Below, in pieces: positions 15,233-24,152 of a stretch of 64,000 bases of DNA (its first letter is position 1; each line of letters begins with the position of its first letter). Origin of the DNA: Ancylomarina sp963977525 (GTDB lineage: Bacteria; Bacteroidota; Bacteroidia; Bacteroidales; Marinifilaceae); NCBI GenBank assembly GCA_963977525.1, contig CAXBPC010000022.1, positions 1 through 64,000 on the forward strand. The letters are read 5' to 3'. A model generated the notes under the pieces. It made no database searches. It saw nothing but the letters and a program-made list of their open reading frames with translations, and was not told the DNA's origin. The position numbers and the translations under genes are program-made.

Positions 15233-17704
15233 CTAAAACGTAAGGCTAAAACCTGCCATAAAGTTAATTCCTGCTTGTGGAAAATAACCATCCATAGCAA
15301 AACGGTCACCTCCTGTAATGTATGAGTAAACCCATGCATTAGATTCATATTTGGCATCAAATAAATTGTTCACCAAAACATTGAATCGTAAGCTCTCTGC
15401 AAATTTAGGCTTAAATTCATATGAAAAATTCATGTTCGAAACAGTATAAGCATCTAAACTTCTATCATTACTAGATGAATTGTCGATGTATTGCTTACCT
15501 ACATATTGAGATATAAACTGTACACCAAATCCTGATTTATTATACGAGAAGATTGAATTAGCCGTTACATTTGGAGAAAAAGCTAAATCAGTTGTTCCTA
15601 AATCATTAATCGTTTGCTCACCAGTTTCCCAGTTATCCCAATTGTCAACATGCTCAACAAAGTTTTCAATCTTATTTTCACTCAAAGACATATTTCCTTT
15701 CCATGAAAACGATTCTGTGATATTTGTTGCTGCACTAAACTCAACACCCATTCTATAAGACTTATCAACATTCACCATTACAGCTCCACCAACATCATTA
15801 ATCTCACCAGTCAAAACTAACTGGTCTTTATAATCCATATAAAATAGATTCGTCTCAAATAAGAAGTTTTCTTTCGACAACTTATAAGTTAGTTCGTAAT
15901 CGAACAAACGCTCACTTGTAGGCACATCACCCGGTTTAGCATCGGTATAATTACTTCGATTTGGTTCACGGTTAGCTATAGAAAATGAAGCGAAAAGACG
16001 GTGATTCTCATTGATTTCATAATTTAAACCAAATTTAGGGTTAAAGAATAAGAAATCATGTTTCTGGCTAACATCTCTTAAATCCGAGTCTGTCCCTATA
16101 ATTTTATAGTCAATCCCTCTCAATTGCATATCGGCATACAAACTCAAGTGATTATCAACAGCTACATTCGCTTTTACATAGGCATTATATTCTTCCTTTG
16201 TACCGTTATTGTCGTAGTATTTATCGCCTAAGAAAGTATCACCTGCATTTTTCATCCAATGGATTTCTCCAAAATGATCACCATCGTATTTGTTCCAGCC
16301 ACCACCAGCAACCAAATCAAGTCCCTCCATTTTCTTCGAAAAAGAAAACACAGTACCGTAAAAATCATTATCCAACCATCTACGACGGATAAAATCGGTT
16401 TTCTCTATTGTTTCACCTCCAATAACAATGGGAGTCAAACCATACTTTTTAAGCTTATCATTTTTCTTAAACTGCTCATAATAGCCTTCACCTTGTGTAT
16501 AATGGAAAGCCAAATTAAACTTGGTATTATCCGAAAATAAGTGTGTTAAGAACAAACGGTAATGCTTCTGCCAGTAGTTATCCGTTTCGTTTTTATAAGT
16601 ATACTGATTATAGGTTCGAGAATCAGAAGTCATCATATGATCAACCACTTCCTGACTAACCAAACCATTATCAGCATAGCGTTGCATACCTTCTTCATCA
16701 TTCTCTAAACGAACTTTCGGTACGCCATTCCATGCTTGATATGTTTTCTCTTTACCAACAATAACATTAGCTCTTACACTGGTTCTATCGCCATAGTAGC
16801 CCGCAGAAAAATAAGCAGATTGCAGATTAGAACTAGCTCTATCAATAAATCCGTCAGATGTAATTTTTGATAAACGGGTATCGAAAGCAAAACCTTTCTT
16901 TAGACCTGTTCCAAGCTTAAGCGTATTCTTAAATGTATTGAATGAACCTGTCGAGCTTGAAATTTCAGCATATGGCTGTGTGTTCACATTCTCGGTTTGC
17001 ATATTAATACTTGCACCAAATGCTCCAACTCCACTAGTCGATGTTCCTACACCACGCTGAATTTGAATATCTTCAAGAGAAGAAGTAAAGTCAGGCATAT
17101 TTACCCAATAAACGCCATGAGATTCTGAATCGTTCAATGGAATCCCATCAATGGTTACATTGATACGGTTGGCATCCGATCCTCTAATTCGAAAGCCCGT
17201 ATAACCAACACCAGCTCCAGCATCGGAAGACGTAACAAATGAAGGCGTTAAGGATAATAGCATCGGGATATCTTGACCTAAATTTCTTTTAGTCAACTCT
17301 TCCTTACTTACATTTGTCACAACAACGGGCGTTTTCGCATCAGCACGAGTTGCAGATACCAATACCTCATCGGCAAGAATCGCTGAATGCTCAAGAACAA
17401 AATCGAGATTTAAATTTGATTTTAAGTCCACTTCTTGAGTTTGAGATTCGAAAGCTAAAAAGCTTGCAACAAACTCATAAAAACCTGGTTTTAGGTTTTC
17501 AAATGTATACTCTCCGGCAGCATTTGCAGAAACACCATAGCTACTTCCCTTAATTACCACTGCTGCTCCTGGCAAAGGATTTCCTTTTTGGTCAGTTACC
17601 TTACCATTAACAGTGATTTGTGAAAATGCACCATAGCAGATAAACTGAAACACGAGTAGCATGGCTACTTTTCTGAATAATGAATTGAATTTGATTGTAG
17701 ACAT
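15233..17704 (-). CDS. TonB-dependent outer-membrane receptor, probably for thiamine
   Basis: An 823-residue active importer of the outer membrane. A signal peptide (about 1-28) is followed by a CarboxypepD_reg-like domain (about 31-110, ITVNGKVTDQKGNPLPGAAVVIKG). A plug domain follows (about 120-240, DIPMLLSLTPSFVTSSDAG through YWVNMPDFTSSLEDIQIQRGVG), then a 22-strand-type barrel ending MAGFSLTF. The TPP riboswitch in its leader and the downstream PnuT and thiamine pyrophosphokinase genes point to thiamine or a thiamine derivative as the ligand. That ligand is inference, since the barrel itself does not reveal it. Confidence 0.92.
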   Translation of the reverse strand: MSTIKFNSLFRKVAMLLVFQFICYGAFSQITVNGKVTDQKGNPLPGAAVVIKGSSYGVSANAAGEYTFENLKPGFYEFVASFLAFESQTQEVDLKSNLNLDFVLEHSAILADEVLVSATRADAKTPVVVTNVSKEELTKRNLGQDIPMLLSLTPSFVTSSDAGAGVGYTGFRIRGSDANRINVTIDGIPLNDSESHGVYWVNMPDFTSSLEDIQIQRGVGTSTSGVGAFGASINMQTENVNTQPYAEISSSTGSFNTFKNTLKLGTGLKKGFAFDTRLSKITSDGFIDRASSNLQSAYFSAGYYGDRTSVRANVIVGKEKTYQAWNGVPKVRLENDEEGMQRYADNGLVSQEVVDHMMTSDSRTYNQYTYKNETDNYWQKHYRLFLTHLFSDNTKFNLAFHYTQGEGYYEQFKKNDKLKKYGLTPIVIGGETIEKTDFIRRRWLDNDFYGTVFSFSKKMEGLDLVAGGGWNKYDGDHFGEIHWMKNAGDTFLGDKYYDNNGTKEEYNAYVKANVAVDNHLSLYADMQLRGIDYKIIGTDSDLRDVSQKHDFLFFNPKFGLNYEINENHRLFASFSIANREPNRSNYTDAKPGDVPTSERLFDYELTYKLSKENFLFETNLFYMDYKDQLVLTGEINDVGGAVMVNVDKSYRMGVEFSAATNITESFSWKGNMSLSENKIENFVEHVDNWDNWETGEQTINDLGTTDLAFSPNVTANSIFSYNKSGFGVQFISQYVGKQYIDNSSSNDRSLDAYTVSNMNFSYEFKPKFAESLRFNVLVNNLFDAKYESNAWVYSYITGGDRFAMDGYFPQAGINFMAGFSLTF

Positions 17705-17794
17705 TACAATAAAGTTTTTTTAGGCTGAATAGTCAGCATTTGATAAAAAAATATTGCAATGAGGTTCTTTAGATGAGATATCAGGCGAATCGTA

Positions 17795-17908
17795 ATTTCG
17801 CAATTTCCTACGCCGGCATTATCCGGATCAGGTGTTAGAAACCGATATAAATCTGTTTCTAAGGGTATAATCTCAGCCCGTTTATTTAAGGCACCCCACT
17901 GGTATTGT
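17795..17908 (-). ncRNA. TPP riboswitch (THI element)
   Basis: Reading the minus strand from 17908, the conserved THI blocks appear in order: GTGGGGTGCC, GGGCTGAGATTATACCC, then after a variable P3 arm ACCTGATCCGGATAATGCCGGCGTAGG followed by AAATTGCG. These are the sequences that bind the pyrimidine and pyrophosphate parts of thiamine pyrophosphate. The element lies about 90 bp before the TonB receptor start and should shut off the receptor, transporter and kinase genes when TPP is plentiful. Whether it acts on transcription or translation is not obvious. Confidence 0.96.
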
Positions 17909-17911
17909 GCG

Positions 17912-17941
17912 CAAAGGTAATTTGATTTCCTTAAAATACAA
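17912..17941 (-). promoter_or_regulatory. Promoter of the thiamine uptake operon
   Basis: On the minus strand TTG (17941-17939), a 19-nt spacer and TACCTTTG (17919-17912) match the Bacteroidota -33/-7 promoter. Transcription would start about at the first base of the TPP riboswitch, which supports both calls. Confidence 0.7.
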
Positions 17942-18029
17942 GTCTAATTCATTTCAAAATAGAATAACATAAACTTATGATTATCAACAAAGATACAAGG
18001 AATAAATTATAGTATAAAAATGTATTAAA

Positions 18030-18061
18030 CAGAAAAGAGCACCCAATTGTATTGGGTGCTC
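18030..18061 (-). terminator. Terminator of the thioredoxin-like gene
   Basis: An 11-bp perfect stem (GAGCACCCAAT at 18037-18047, complement at 18051-18061) with a 3-nt loop is followed on the minus strand by TTTTCTGTTT. Confidence 0.8.
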
Positions 18062-18085
18062 TCATATTTAAAGATTTATAAATCT

Positions 18086-18532
18086 CTATTTCTCTTTAGT
18101 AATTTCATTTACGCCCATAATTTCAGTTAATGCTTTAACGAAGGTTGCTTTAGGAAAAGCCCCTTTGGCCATTTGAGGTTGTCCTTTAGCAGGAATAAAC
18201 AGAAAGGAAGGTATACTTGTGATACCAAATGCAGCCGAAACTGCTCTTGCCTTATCCGTATCAACTTTATAAATTTGAATAGCATCGCCATATTCCTCTT
18301 GTAATTCTTCCAAAATTGGCGCGACTCGTTTACATGGGCCACACCAAGTCGCATAGAAATCGACTATTATAGGTTTATCACCCTTAAATACCCATTCCTT
18401 TTCTTTCTCAAAATCGAAAACTTTTTCCTTAAAACTTTCGTCATCCAAAGCAATCACCTTCGACTGCGAATAGCTGGCTAAGCTTATTAGCACAAAACTT
18501 AAAAAGAAAGTATATCTTATTAATTTTCTCAT
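18086..18532 (-). CDS. Exported thioredoxin-like protein
   Basis: A 148-residue thioredoxin-fold protein with an N-terminal signal peptide (MRKLIRYTFFLSFVLISLASYSQ) and the active site W-C-G-P-C at about residues 63-67. VDFYATWCGPCKRVAPILEEL and the cis-proline segment ITSIPSFLFI are typical. It would act on thiol/disulfide exchange in the periplasm. The ATG at 18532 is chosen because it gives the clean signal peptide, whereas the upstream ATG at 18559 would put nine residues before it. It is monocistronic with its own terminator. Confidence 0.88.
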   Translation of the reverse strand: MRKLIRYTFFLSFVLISLASYSQSKVIALDDESFKEKVFDFEKEKEWVFKGDKPIIVDFYATWCGPCKRVAPILEELQEEYGDAIQIYKVDTDKARAVSAAFGITSIPSFLFIPAKGQPQMAKGAFPKATFVKALTEIMGVNEITKEK

Positions 18533-18736
18533 AATAGTCAGATTTAATATTGTGTTCAAATACGCTTGAATAATAATGCTAAGCTATCTCATTCCGACCA
18601 AAAGCTCTCTTAAAAACTTGTTAAAAAAACCTCTTCTATAAAGAAGCCTAAAGTTTATAGAAGTCACTACAATTTTATAATCCCACATTCCAACTGATTA
18701 TCTATTCTTATATTTTAGAATCATCCTAAATAATTG

Positions 18737-18744
18737 TATTTTTG
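18737..18744 (+). promoter_or_regulatory. Probable -7 box of the CCA-adding enzyme gene
   Basis: TATTTTTG matches TAnnTTTG and lies 45 bp before the start codon. No convincing -33 TTG is present at the usual distance. Confidence 0.4.
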
Positions 18745-18789
18745 TCGATTCAAGGAGTTGAAGGTTATTGATAAAGCATATACTCCTGA

Positions 18790-20226
18790 ATGAAAATACA
18801 AACAAAAAAGAACGTGAAGAGATTTTTAACACACCCTATATTCCCAATATTATCTGAAATTGTAACACAAGAAAACCTTGAATCGTACGTGATTGGAGGT
18901 TTTGTTAGAGACCTTTTTCTTGAAAGAGAATCGAAAGACATTGATGTTGTTGTAATTGGTAGCGGGATCGAATTAGCTAAGAAAGTCGCTGCTAAAGCAG
19001 GTAATACGAATGTCTCTATTTTTAAGAGTTATGGTACTGCCATGCTTAAATATAAAGGATTTGATGTTGAATTCGTTGGTGCTCGTAAAGAGTCATATCA
19101 AAGGGAATCACGTAATCCTATAGTTGAAGATGGTACACTAGATGATGATCAAAAACGTAGAGATTTCACCATTAATGCACTAGCGTTAAGCTTACACAAA
19201 GATAATTTTGGTGAACTTCTAGACCCTTTTGGTGGTGTAGAGGATCTTCATCGCAAGATTATTAAAACGCCTCAAGACCCTAACATCACTTTTTCTGATG
19301 ATCCACTTAGAATGATGCGTGCTATTCGCTTTGCAACTCAACTAGATTTTAAAATCTCTGATGTAACCTTCGAAGCAATTAAGGCTAATAAAGACAGAAT
19401 TCATATCATCTCTAAAGAACGAATTGTTGAAGAGATGAACAAAATCGTTATGTCACCAAAACCATCTATTGGTTTCAAATTGCTAGATGAAGCTGGTTTA
19501 CTTCAGATTATTTTTCCTGAGTTTGGTAAATTAAAGGGTAGAGAAACTAGAAATGGTATTAGTCACAAAGACAATTTCTATCATACACTTGAGGTTCTAG
19601 ATAATTTGTGCTCCCATTCGGATAATTTATGGTTGCGCTGGTCAGCTTTACTTCACGATATTGCTAAACCTAAAACAAAGAAATTCGTAAAAGGCATTGG
19701 TTGGACTTTCCATGCTCACAATTTCCTTGGCGAGAAAATGGTTCCAAAGATCTTTAAGAATATGAAACTGCCTTTGAATGAAAAAATGAAGTTCGTTCAA
19801 AAAATGGTTTCCTTACATATGCGACCTATTGTACTTGCTCAAGAAATTGTGACTGATTCTGCTATTCGCCGTTTACTTTTTGATGCAGGCGATGATATTG
19901 AAGAGTTAATGCTTTTGTGTGAGGCTGATATTACATCTAAGAATGAAGCCAAAGTCAAGAAATTCCTTGATAATTTCCAATTGGTACGTACTAAACTAAA
20001 AGAGGTTGAAGAGAAAGATACCATTCGAAATTTCCAACCACCTATTAGTGGAGAAGAAATTATAAGCACATTCAATCTTTCTCCTTCTAGAGTTATTGGA
20101 GATATTAAAACGGCTATTAAAGATGCCATTCTCGATGGTGAGATTCAGAACAACTATGAAGATGCCCACCAATACATGCTCAAAAAAGGTGAAGAACTTG
20201 GCTTGAAGGCCGTCGAAAATAAATAA
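18790..20226 (+). CDS. cca: CCA tRNA nucleotidyltransferase / poly(A) polymerase family, HD domain
   Basis: The enzyme adds or repairs the 3' CCA end of tRNAs. It is a class II nucleotidyltransferase with YVIGGFVRDLFL (GGxVRD at 36-41) and the metal-binding DID at 50-52. RRDFTINALALSLH and GGVEDLHRKIIKTPQDP, then DDPLRMMRAIRFATQL, are the neck and nucleotide-selection motifs. A C-terminal HD domain is seen in WSALLHDIAKPKTKKF near residue 285. The 478-residue length fits the Bacteroidota form. It stands alone with a terminator 6 bp after the stop. Confidence 0.95.
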   Translation: MKIQTKKNVKRFLTHPIFPILSEIVTQENLESYVIGGFVRDLFLERESKDIDVVVIGSGIELAKKVAAKAGNTNVSIFKSYGTAMLKYKGFDVEFVGARKESYQRESRNPIVEDGTLDDDQKRRDFTINALALSLHKDNFGELLDPFGGVEDLHRKIIKTPQDPNITFSDDPLRMMRAIRFATQLDFKISDVTFEAIKANKDRIHIISKERIVEEMNKIVMSPKPSIGFKLLDEAGLLQIIFPEFGKLKGRETRNGISHKDNFYHTLEVLDNLCSHSDNLWLRWSALLHDIAKPKTKKFVKGIGWTFHAHNFLGEKMVPKIFKNMKLPLNEKMKFVQKMVSLHMRPIVLAQEIVTDSAIRRLLFDAGDDIEELMLLCEADITSKNEAKVKKFLDNFQLVRTKLKEVEEKDTIRNFQPPISGEEIISTFNLSPSRVIGDIKTAIKDAILDGEIQNNYEDAHQYMLKKGEELGLKAVENK

Positions 20227-20231
20227 AAAAG

Positions 20232-20263
20232 AAAGCTCGAATGATACATTCGAGCTTTTTTAT
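20232..20263 (+). terminator. Terminator of the cca gene
   Basis: A 12-bp stem (AAAGCTCGAATG at 20232-20243, complement at 20247-20258) with a 3-nt loop leads into a T run. Confidence 0.9.
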
Positions 20264-20330
20264 TCAAATTTTAATTGAAACATAATTAAATAACATATAA
20301 AGCCTACAATAAAAAAGGACTTATTATTTC

Positions 20331-20338
20331 TACTTTTG
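20331..20338 (+). promoter_or_regulatory. Probable -7 box of the [FeFe] hydrogenase gene
   Basis: TACTTTTG, 43 bp before the start codon, matches TAnnTTTG exactly. No TTG is present at the usual -33 spacing. Confidence 0.45.
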
Positions 20339-20381
20339 CGGCGTCAAAATCATTTTACCAAGAACTACCTAATACAACAAG

Positions 20382-21824
20382 ATGGCTTACGTTGACAATA
20401 CAATGATTATCCGAAGAGATTTAGTAGCAAATATGGCTGAACTCTTTAACGAAGAAAAACTTGTTACAAACCTTGATAGAGTACCTCTAGAAATGGCTCC
20501 CAGAAATAGAGAAAACTCTGATCGCTGCTGCATTTTTAAAGAAAGAGTTATCATCAAAGAAAAACTTATTCCACTTTTGGGTTGTGAATTGGAAGAAGAT
20601 CGTGATGAACTTAAAACTTTAGCTGAATATGCAACAGAGGCTCTTGAAAGAGAAAATCCTATAGAAAAAATTCTTACCGTCGTAGATGAAGCTTGTACAT
20701 CTTGTGTACAAAATTCATATATCGTAACTAACCTTTGTAAGGGTTGTGTAGCTCATCCATGTATGATGAACTGTCCTAAAGAAGCTGTTAGTTGGAATGC
20801 AAATGGTCAAGCACAAATTGATCCAAAATCTTGTATCAACTGCGGTATTTGCATGAATGTTTGCCCATATCATTCAATCATATTTATGCCTGTACCTTGC
20901 GAAAATGTTTGCCCAGTAGGTGCTATTACTAAAAATGAACATGGCAAAGAGCAAATCGATGAAGATAAGTGTATCGATTGTGGTAAATGTATCACAGCTT
21001 GTCCATTTGGTTCAATTATGGAGAACTCTCAGATTATAGATGTGATGAAGTCTCTGAAATCTGACCAGGAAACAATTGCTTTAGTTGCTCCTGCTCTATA
21101 TGGCCAATTCAAATATAAAACTGAAAATGTAATTGGAGCTATTAAAGAGCTCGGATTCCATGATGTAATTGAAGTTGCAAAAGGTGCCAATGTTACTACA
21201 GTAAATGAAGCTGATGAACTACTAGAACGATTAGAAGATAAAGCTCCTTTCATGACAACATCTTGTTGCCCAGCTTATGTTTCTGCAGTTAAGAAGCATA
21301 TCCCAAATATGGAACAATACGTTTCACATACTAAAAGTCCGATGTATTATACAGCTGAGTTGGCGAAGAAACAGTATCCAAATGCCAAATTCGTCTTTAT
21401 TGGCCCATGTATTGCTAAACGTCGTGAGGGAATGGCTGATCCTAATGTTAATTTCGTAATGACTTTTGAAGAGCTTTCTGGCTTATTCGCAGGTTGGCAT
21501 ATCATTATAGATGGTAATCCCATTGAACTTGATCGTAGCATTAAGAATCATGGTCGTGCTTATGCTGCTAGCGGCGGGGTTGCTCAATCTGTTCTTGAAG
21601 TTAAACCATACGTTAATATTAAACCTGTTATCGTTAATGGTCTTGACAAAAAGAAAATCAATATGCTAAAAGCATTTGCGAAGAATGGTAAGACTAGCGG
21701 TAACTTTATTGAGGTTATGGCTTGTGAAGGAGGTTGTATTGCAGGACCGAGTTCAAACTACGATCCTAAAACAGGAATGAAAATCTACCAAGCCAACTTG
21801 AAAGAATTCCCTGAAGATTTATAA
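20382..21824 (+). CDS. Monomeric [FeFe] hydrogenase, group B-type
   Basis: A 480-residue iron-only hydrogenase that would evolve or oxidise H2 with ferredoxin. The H-cluster motifs are TSCCPAY (293-299), GPCIAKRREG (341-350) and EVMACEGGCIAG (444-455). They match the group B variants rather than the classical TSCCPxW / MPCxxKxxE forms. The N-terminal half carries several ferredoxin-type clusters: C119/C122/C127/C131, C151/C154/C157/C161, C173/C177 and C197/C200/C203/C207. The gene stands alone, with no maturation genes (hydEFG) in this window. Its presence suggests fermentative metabolism. The physiological direction is not known for this group. Confidence 0.92.
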   Translation: MAYVDNTMIIRRDLVANMAELFNEEKLVTNLDRVPLEMAPRNRENSDRCCIFKERVIIKEKLIPLLGCELEEDRDELKTLAEYATEALERENPIEKILTVVDEACTSCVQNSYIVTNLCKGCVAHPCMMNCPKEAVSWNANGQAQIDPKSCINCGICMNVCPYHSIIFMPVPCENVCPVGAITKNEHGKEQIDEDKCIDCGKCITACPFGSIMENSQIIDVMKSLKSDQETIALVAPALYGQFKYKTENVIGAIKELGFHDVIEVAKGANVTTVNEADELLERLEDKAPFMTTSCCPAYVSAVKKHIPNMEQYVSHTKSPMYYTAELAKKQYPNAKFVFIGPCIAKRREGMADPNVNFVMTFEELSGLFAGWHIIIDGNPIELDRSIKNHGRAYAASGGVAQSVLEVKPYVNIKPVIVNGLDKKKINMLKAFAKNGKTSGNFIEVMACEGGCIAGPSSNYDPKTGMKIYQANLKEFPEDL

Positions 21825-21847
21825 GAATCAAATCTATCTCTAAAAAT

Positions 21848-21876
21848 AAAAGGTTGGCTTATAGCCAACCTTTTTT
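21848..21876. terminator. Terminator between the hydrogenase and glycosyltransferase genes
   Basis: AGGTTGGCT at 21851-21859 and its complement at 21863-21871 form a stem with a 3-nt loop, flanked by A and T runs. It can act for both converging genes. Confidence 0.85.
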
Positions 21877-21881
21877 ATATA

Positions 21882-23150
21882 CTAATATGTCTTTTCGTAT
21901 TCTCTATACTTTTTGAGTAATTCCTTAGCGGAATAAATTCCTTTGGTAGCTATACCTAAATCTTTGAGTAAGAGTTTTGAACTTACAATCACACTTTCCT
22001 CTTCCATAAATTGCTCATGTACATTATTCAGATACTTTAGAACTTTAAAGGCGTTAAATGCACCAAAAAACTTCTTTCTAAATGTATCAATTGAAGCACA
22101 GTTCCGATTAATTTCGTCTAGAGCTTCAAAAAAATTGTCTTCCTTCAAATAACTTCGAACTGGGCCTGGTAGTTCAACGATCAACTTATTAATGAAAGTA
22201 TCTTGATCAACTCCGAAAAAATCATCAACTCTATCGAAGAAAATTTTTAGATCCTTAAAGGCAGCGTAGTTATAGTTTTTATAATTGCTAATGCCTTCGC
22301 TTACAAAAGTGGACATCGCTTTTCCTGTTCCAAAAGGCACCCGATCTGACGTACGAGGTGAAGGAATAACACGAGTGTGCTTAATTTCATAGAACTTACC
22401 CAATACAATAATCTTTTGCAGAAAGTAGAAATCCTCTCCTGCCTGACGGCGATTCATACCACCTTGTTTGATATAAGCATCGGCAGATACAGCGAAACTT
22501 GAACCAACCGTATGATATGCGTGAGGATGCCCAGTAAATCGCATAGCAAGCATATAATAACGTAAGTAAAGTTCGTATTGAGCAATGGAATTATAAATTA
22601 ACTCACTGAACTCTTCACCTTCAAGTGGATGCTCATAAAAGATGTTTGCACCATTCGCTTTGGGATACTTTTTGAATAACTTCTCTATCTCTGTAAAGTA
22701 ATTGGTATCGCATGAAGAATCTGCATCATAACCTGTTATAATTCCATTAGCCTTTCCAATTTTATTGAAACGACTCACAGCCTCATCCATAGCTACCTTA
22801 CGCGCTAAACCAACTCCTGCGGACTTCTTAGGCAAATTAGCTTGATGAATCAAGTAGAACTTTAGCTTGTCATCCTCATGCTCAGCCATCCACTCTTTAG
22901 CATCAGAGATCGTTTTGCCATTTTGCTTTAACACCTCATCAGAAGCCAACTCGCCTGAATTTACAATCACAATAACTTCAACATTGAAACTTGGTCTATC
23001 GCAAAGCCATAACGCTTGTAAACTTGAAACTAAATCTGGTTCATCAAAACATGGAATTGTAACAACAAGTCCAAGGTTTTCTGGAACTTCACTATTAATG
23101 TAATCAGGAAAAGCTTGCTGCTTTTTAAGGTATTTATCTGCGAAACTCAT
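21882..23150 (-). CDS. Family 2-like glycosyltransferase
   Basis: A 422-residue soluble protein with a GT-A fold. LGLVVTIPCFDEPDLVSSLQAL near the N-terminus is the nucleotide-binding start of family 2 transferases. IITGYDADSSCDTNYF (about 148-163) holds the metal-binding DxD. The stretch GGMNRRQAGEDFYFLQKI carries the ED catalytic region typical of the family. There is no membrane segment. The acceptor and sugar are unknown and no polysaccharide cluster surrounds it. It is monocistronic, convergent with the hydrogenase gene, with a -7 box at 23221. Confidence 0.78.
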   Translation of the reverse strand: MSFADKYLKKQQAFPDYINSEVPENLGLVVTIPCFDEPDLVSSLQALWLCDRPSFNVEVIVIVNSGELASDEVLKQNGKTISDAKEWMAEHEDDKLKFYLIHQANLPKKSAGVGLARKVAMDEAVSRFNKIGKANGIITGYDADSSCDTNYFTEIEKLFKKYPKANGANIFYEHPLEGEEFSELIYNSIAQYELYLRYYMLAMRFTGHPHAYHTVGSSFAVSADAYIKQGGMNRRQAGEDFYFLQKIIVLGKFYEIKHTRVIPSPRTSDRVPFGTGKAMSTFVSEGISNYKNYNYAAFKDLKIFFDRVDDFFGVDQDTFINKLIVELPGPVRSYLKEDNFFEALDEINRNCASIDTFRKKFFGAFNAFKVLKYLNNVHEQFMEEESVIVSSKLLLKDLGIATKGIYSAKELLKKYREYEKTY

Positions 23151-23220
23151 CAGTCTACTTTCTATGTTTTAAACTCTTGTTGCAATGTGTCTGATATGGA
23201 TGATTATTCAATATCAGCTA

Positions 23221-23228
23221 CAAAGATA
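23221..23228 (-). promoter_or_regulatory. Probable -7 box of the glycosyltransferase gene
   Basis: TATCTTTG on the minus strand, about 70 bp before the start, matches TAnnTTTG. It sits directly beside the T run of the preceding terminator. Confidence 0.4.
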
Positions 23229-23263
23229 AAAAAAGGGCAGAAAGCTATTAGCCTCTGCCCTTT
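23229..23263 (-). terminator. Terminator of the OmpH-like gene
   Basis: On the minus strand AAAGGGCAGA (23263-23254) pairs with TCTGCCCTTT (23241-23232), with a 12-nt loop, followed by seven T residues. Confidence 0.85.
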
Positions 23264-23282
23264 AATTCAATATTTTTTGGTG

Positions 23283-23858
23283 TTATATCTTATATCTAGC
23301 ATTTAAGCCATCAATAATATCATTAGTGATATCTAAACCGTTAGCAGAATGTAATACAGTTCCACCTTTAGTTGTGCTAATAATCATGCTAAACTTATGC
23401 GTTGAATTATATAGCTCCAAATAGTTAGTTACACTATCAAATAAACGCTTAGAGTTTTCATTTTGCTCAGCCATCAATTCAGCACTTAATTTTCTTTCAA
23501 GTTGCTCCAAGTTTTGTTTCTTCGCCATTAAGTCTCTTTGTGCACTCTCTGCACGATCGCGGTTAAGAAAACCTTTATTTTGTAATTTACGTTGAAAATC
23601 AACAGCTTCTTTTTCTAATTTCTGAGCTTTGAAATTAAAATCAGTTCTAGAATCTTCTTGCTTCTTAAGAAACTTCTCATTTAAATCGACAGAAAAATTA
23701 TAACTCGATAATAATGAATCTGTGTTCACATACACAACAGCACCTTCTCCAGCAACGGTTTTCACTTCTGTTTTATCTCCACCGGAGAAATGTAAAAAGA
23801 ATAAAACTCCAACAGCAACAATTAAAACTGCATTAAGAACAATAGATAGATTTTTCAT
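23283..23858 (-). CDS. OmpH/Skp-like periplasmic protein, membrane-anchored
   Basis: A 191-residue member of the OmpH (Skp) family of outer-membrane-protein chaperones. An uncleaved-looking N-terminal hydrophobic helix (NLSIVLNAVLIVAVGVLFFLHF) is followed by VVYVNTDSLLSSYNF. A long charged coiled coil then spans about residues 60-140 (KKQEDSRTDFNFKAQKLEKEA), and the family C-terminus is FSMIISTTKGGTVLHSANGLDIT. The ATG at 23858 is preferred over one nine codons upstream. It is a third OmpH-like gene, separate from the two beside bamA, and its membrane anchor may set it apart functionally. Confidence 0.85.
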   Translation of the reverse strand: MKNLSIVLNAVLIVAVGVLFFLHFSGGDKTEVKTVAGEGAVVYVNTDSLLSSYNFSVDLNEKFLKKQEDSRTDFNFKAQKLEKEAVDFQRKLQNKGFLNRDRAESAQRDLMAKKQNLEQLERKLSAELMAEQNENSKRLFDSVTNYLELYNSTHKFSMIISTTKGGTVLHSANGLDITNDIIDGLNARYKI

Positions 23859-23956
23859 GTTTTCTTGTTTGATTTTAAATGCCAACCTGAATAGAGAAAT
23901 TCTAATCAGAAAAATTTGTCAATAAATGTAATCTCCGTTGAAATTATATTTGTAGA

Positions 23957-23964
23957 CAAAAGTA
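23957..23964 (-). promoter_or_regulatory. Probable -7 box of the OmpH-like gene
   Basis: TACTTTTG on the minus strand matches TAnnTTTG. It would give a leader of about 90 nt. No TTG is present at the normal spacing. Confidence 0.4.
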
Positions 23965-24109
23965 GCGTATATTAATTGATTTAGGTACTTATTTATACAA
24001 GTCAAAATAAATAAAACTTCGAATTTCATTCCCTTTTAACTTAAGCCAAGCAAATATAAGTTTTAAATGATAATGGAAAAATTTCTGAGATAGATTTTTC
24101 TTTTAATAG

Positions 24110-24152
24110 AAAAAAATATCAGCTTATTCGAAATCAATCGAATTAGCTGATA
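24110..24152 (-). terminator. Orphan terminator-like hairpin upstream of divergent genes
   Basis: TATCAGCTTATTCGA (24117-24131) and TCGAATTAGCTGATA (24138-24152) form a 15-bp stem with one mismatch and a 6-nt loop. On the minus strand it is followed immediately by seven T residues. No minus-strand gene ends here, since the nearest rightward gene is on the plus strand. Confidence 0.5.

Noticed and set aside
16600..16630. GGTTCGA-type sequence reminiscent of a tRNA T-loop
   Set aside because: It lies inside the TonB receptor coding region and no cloverleaf can be built around it.
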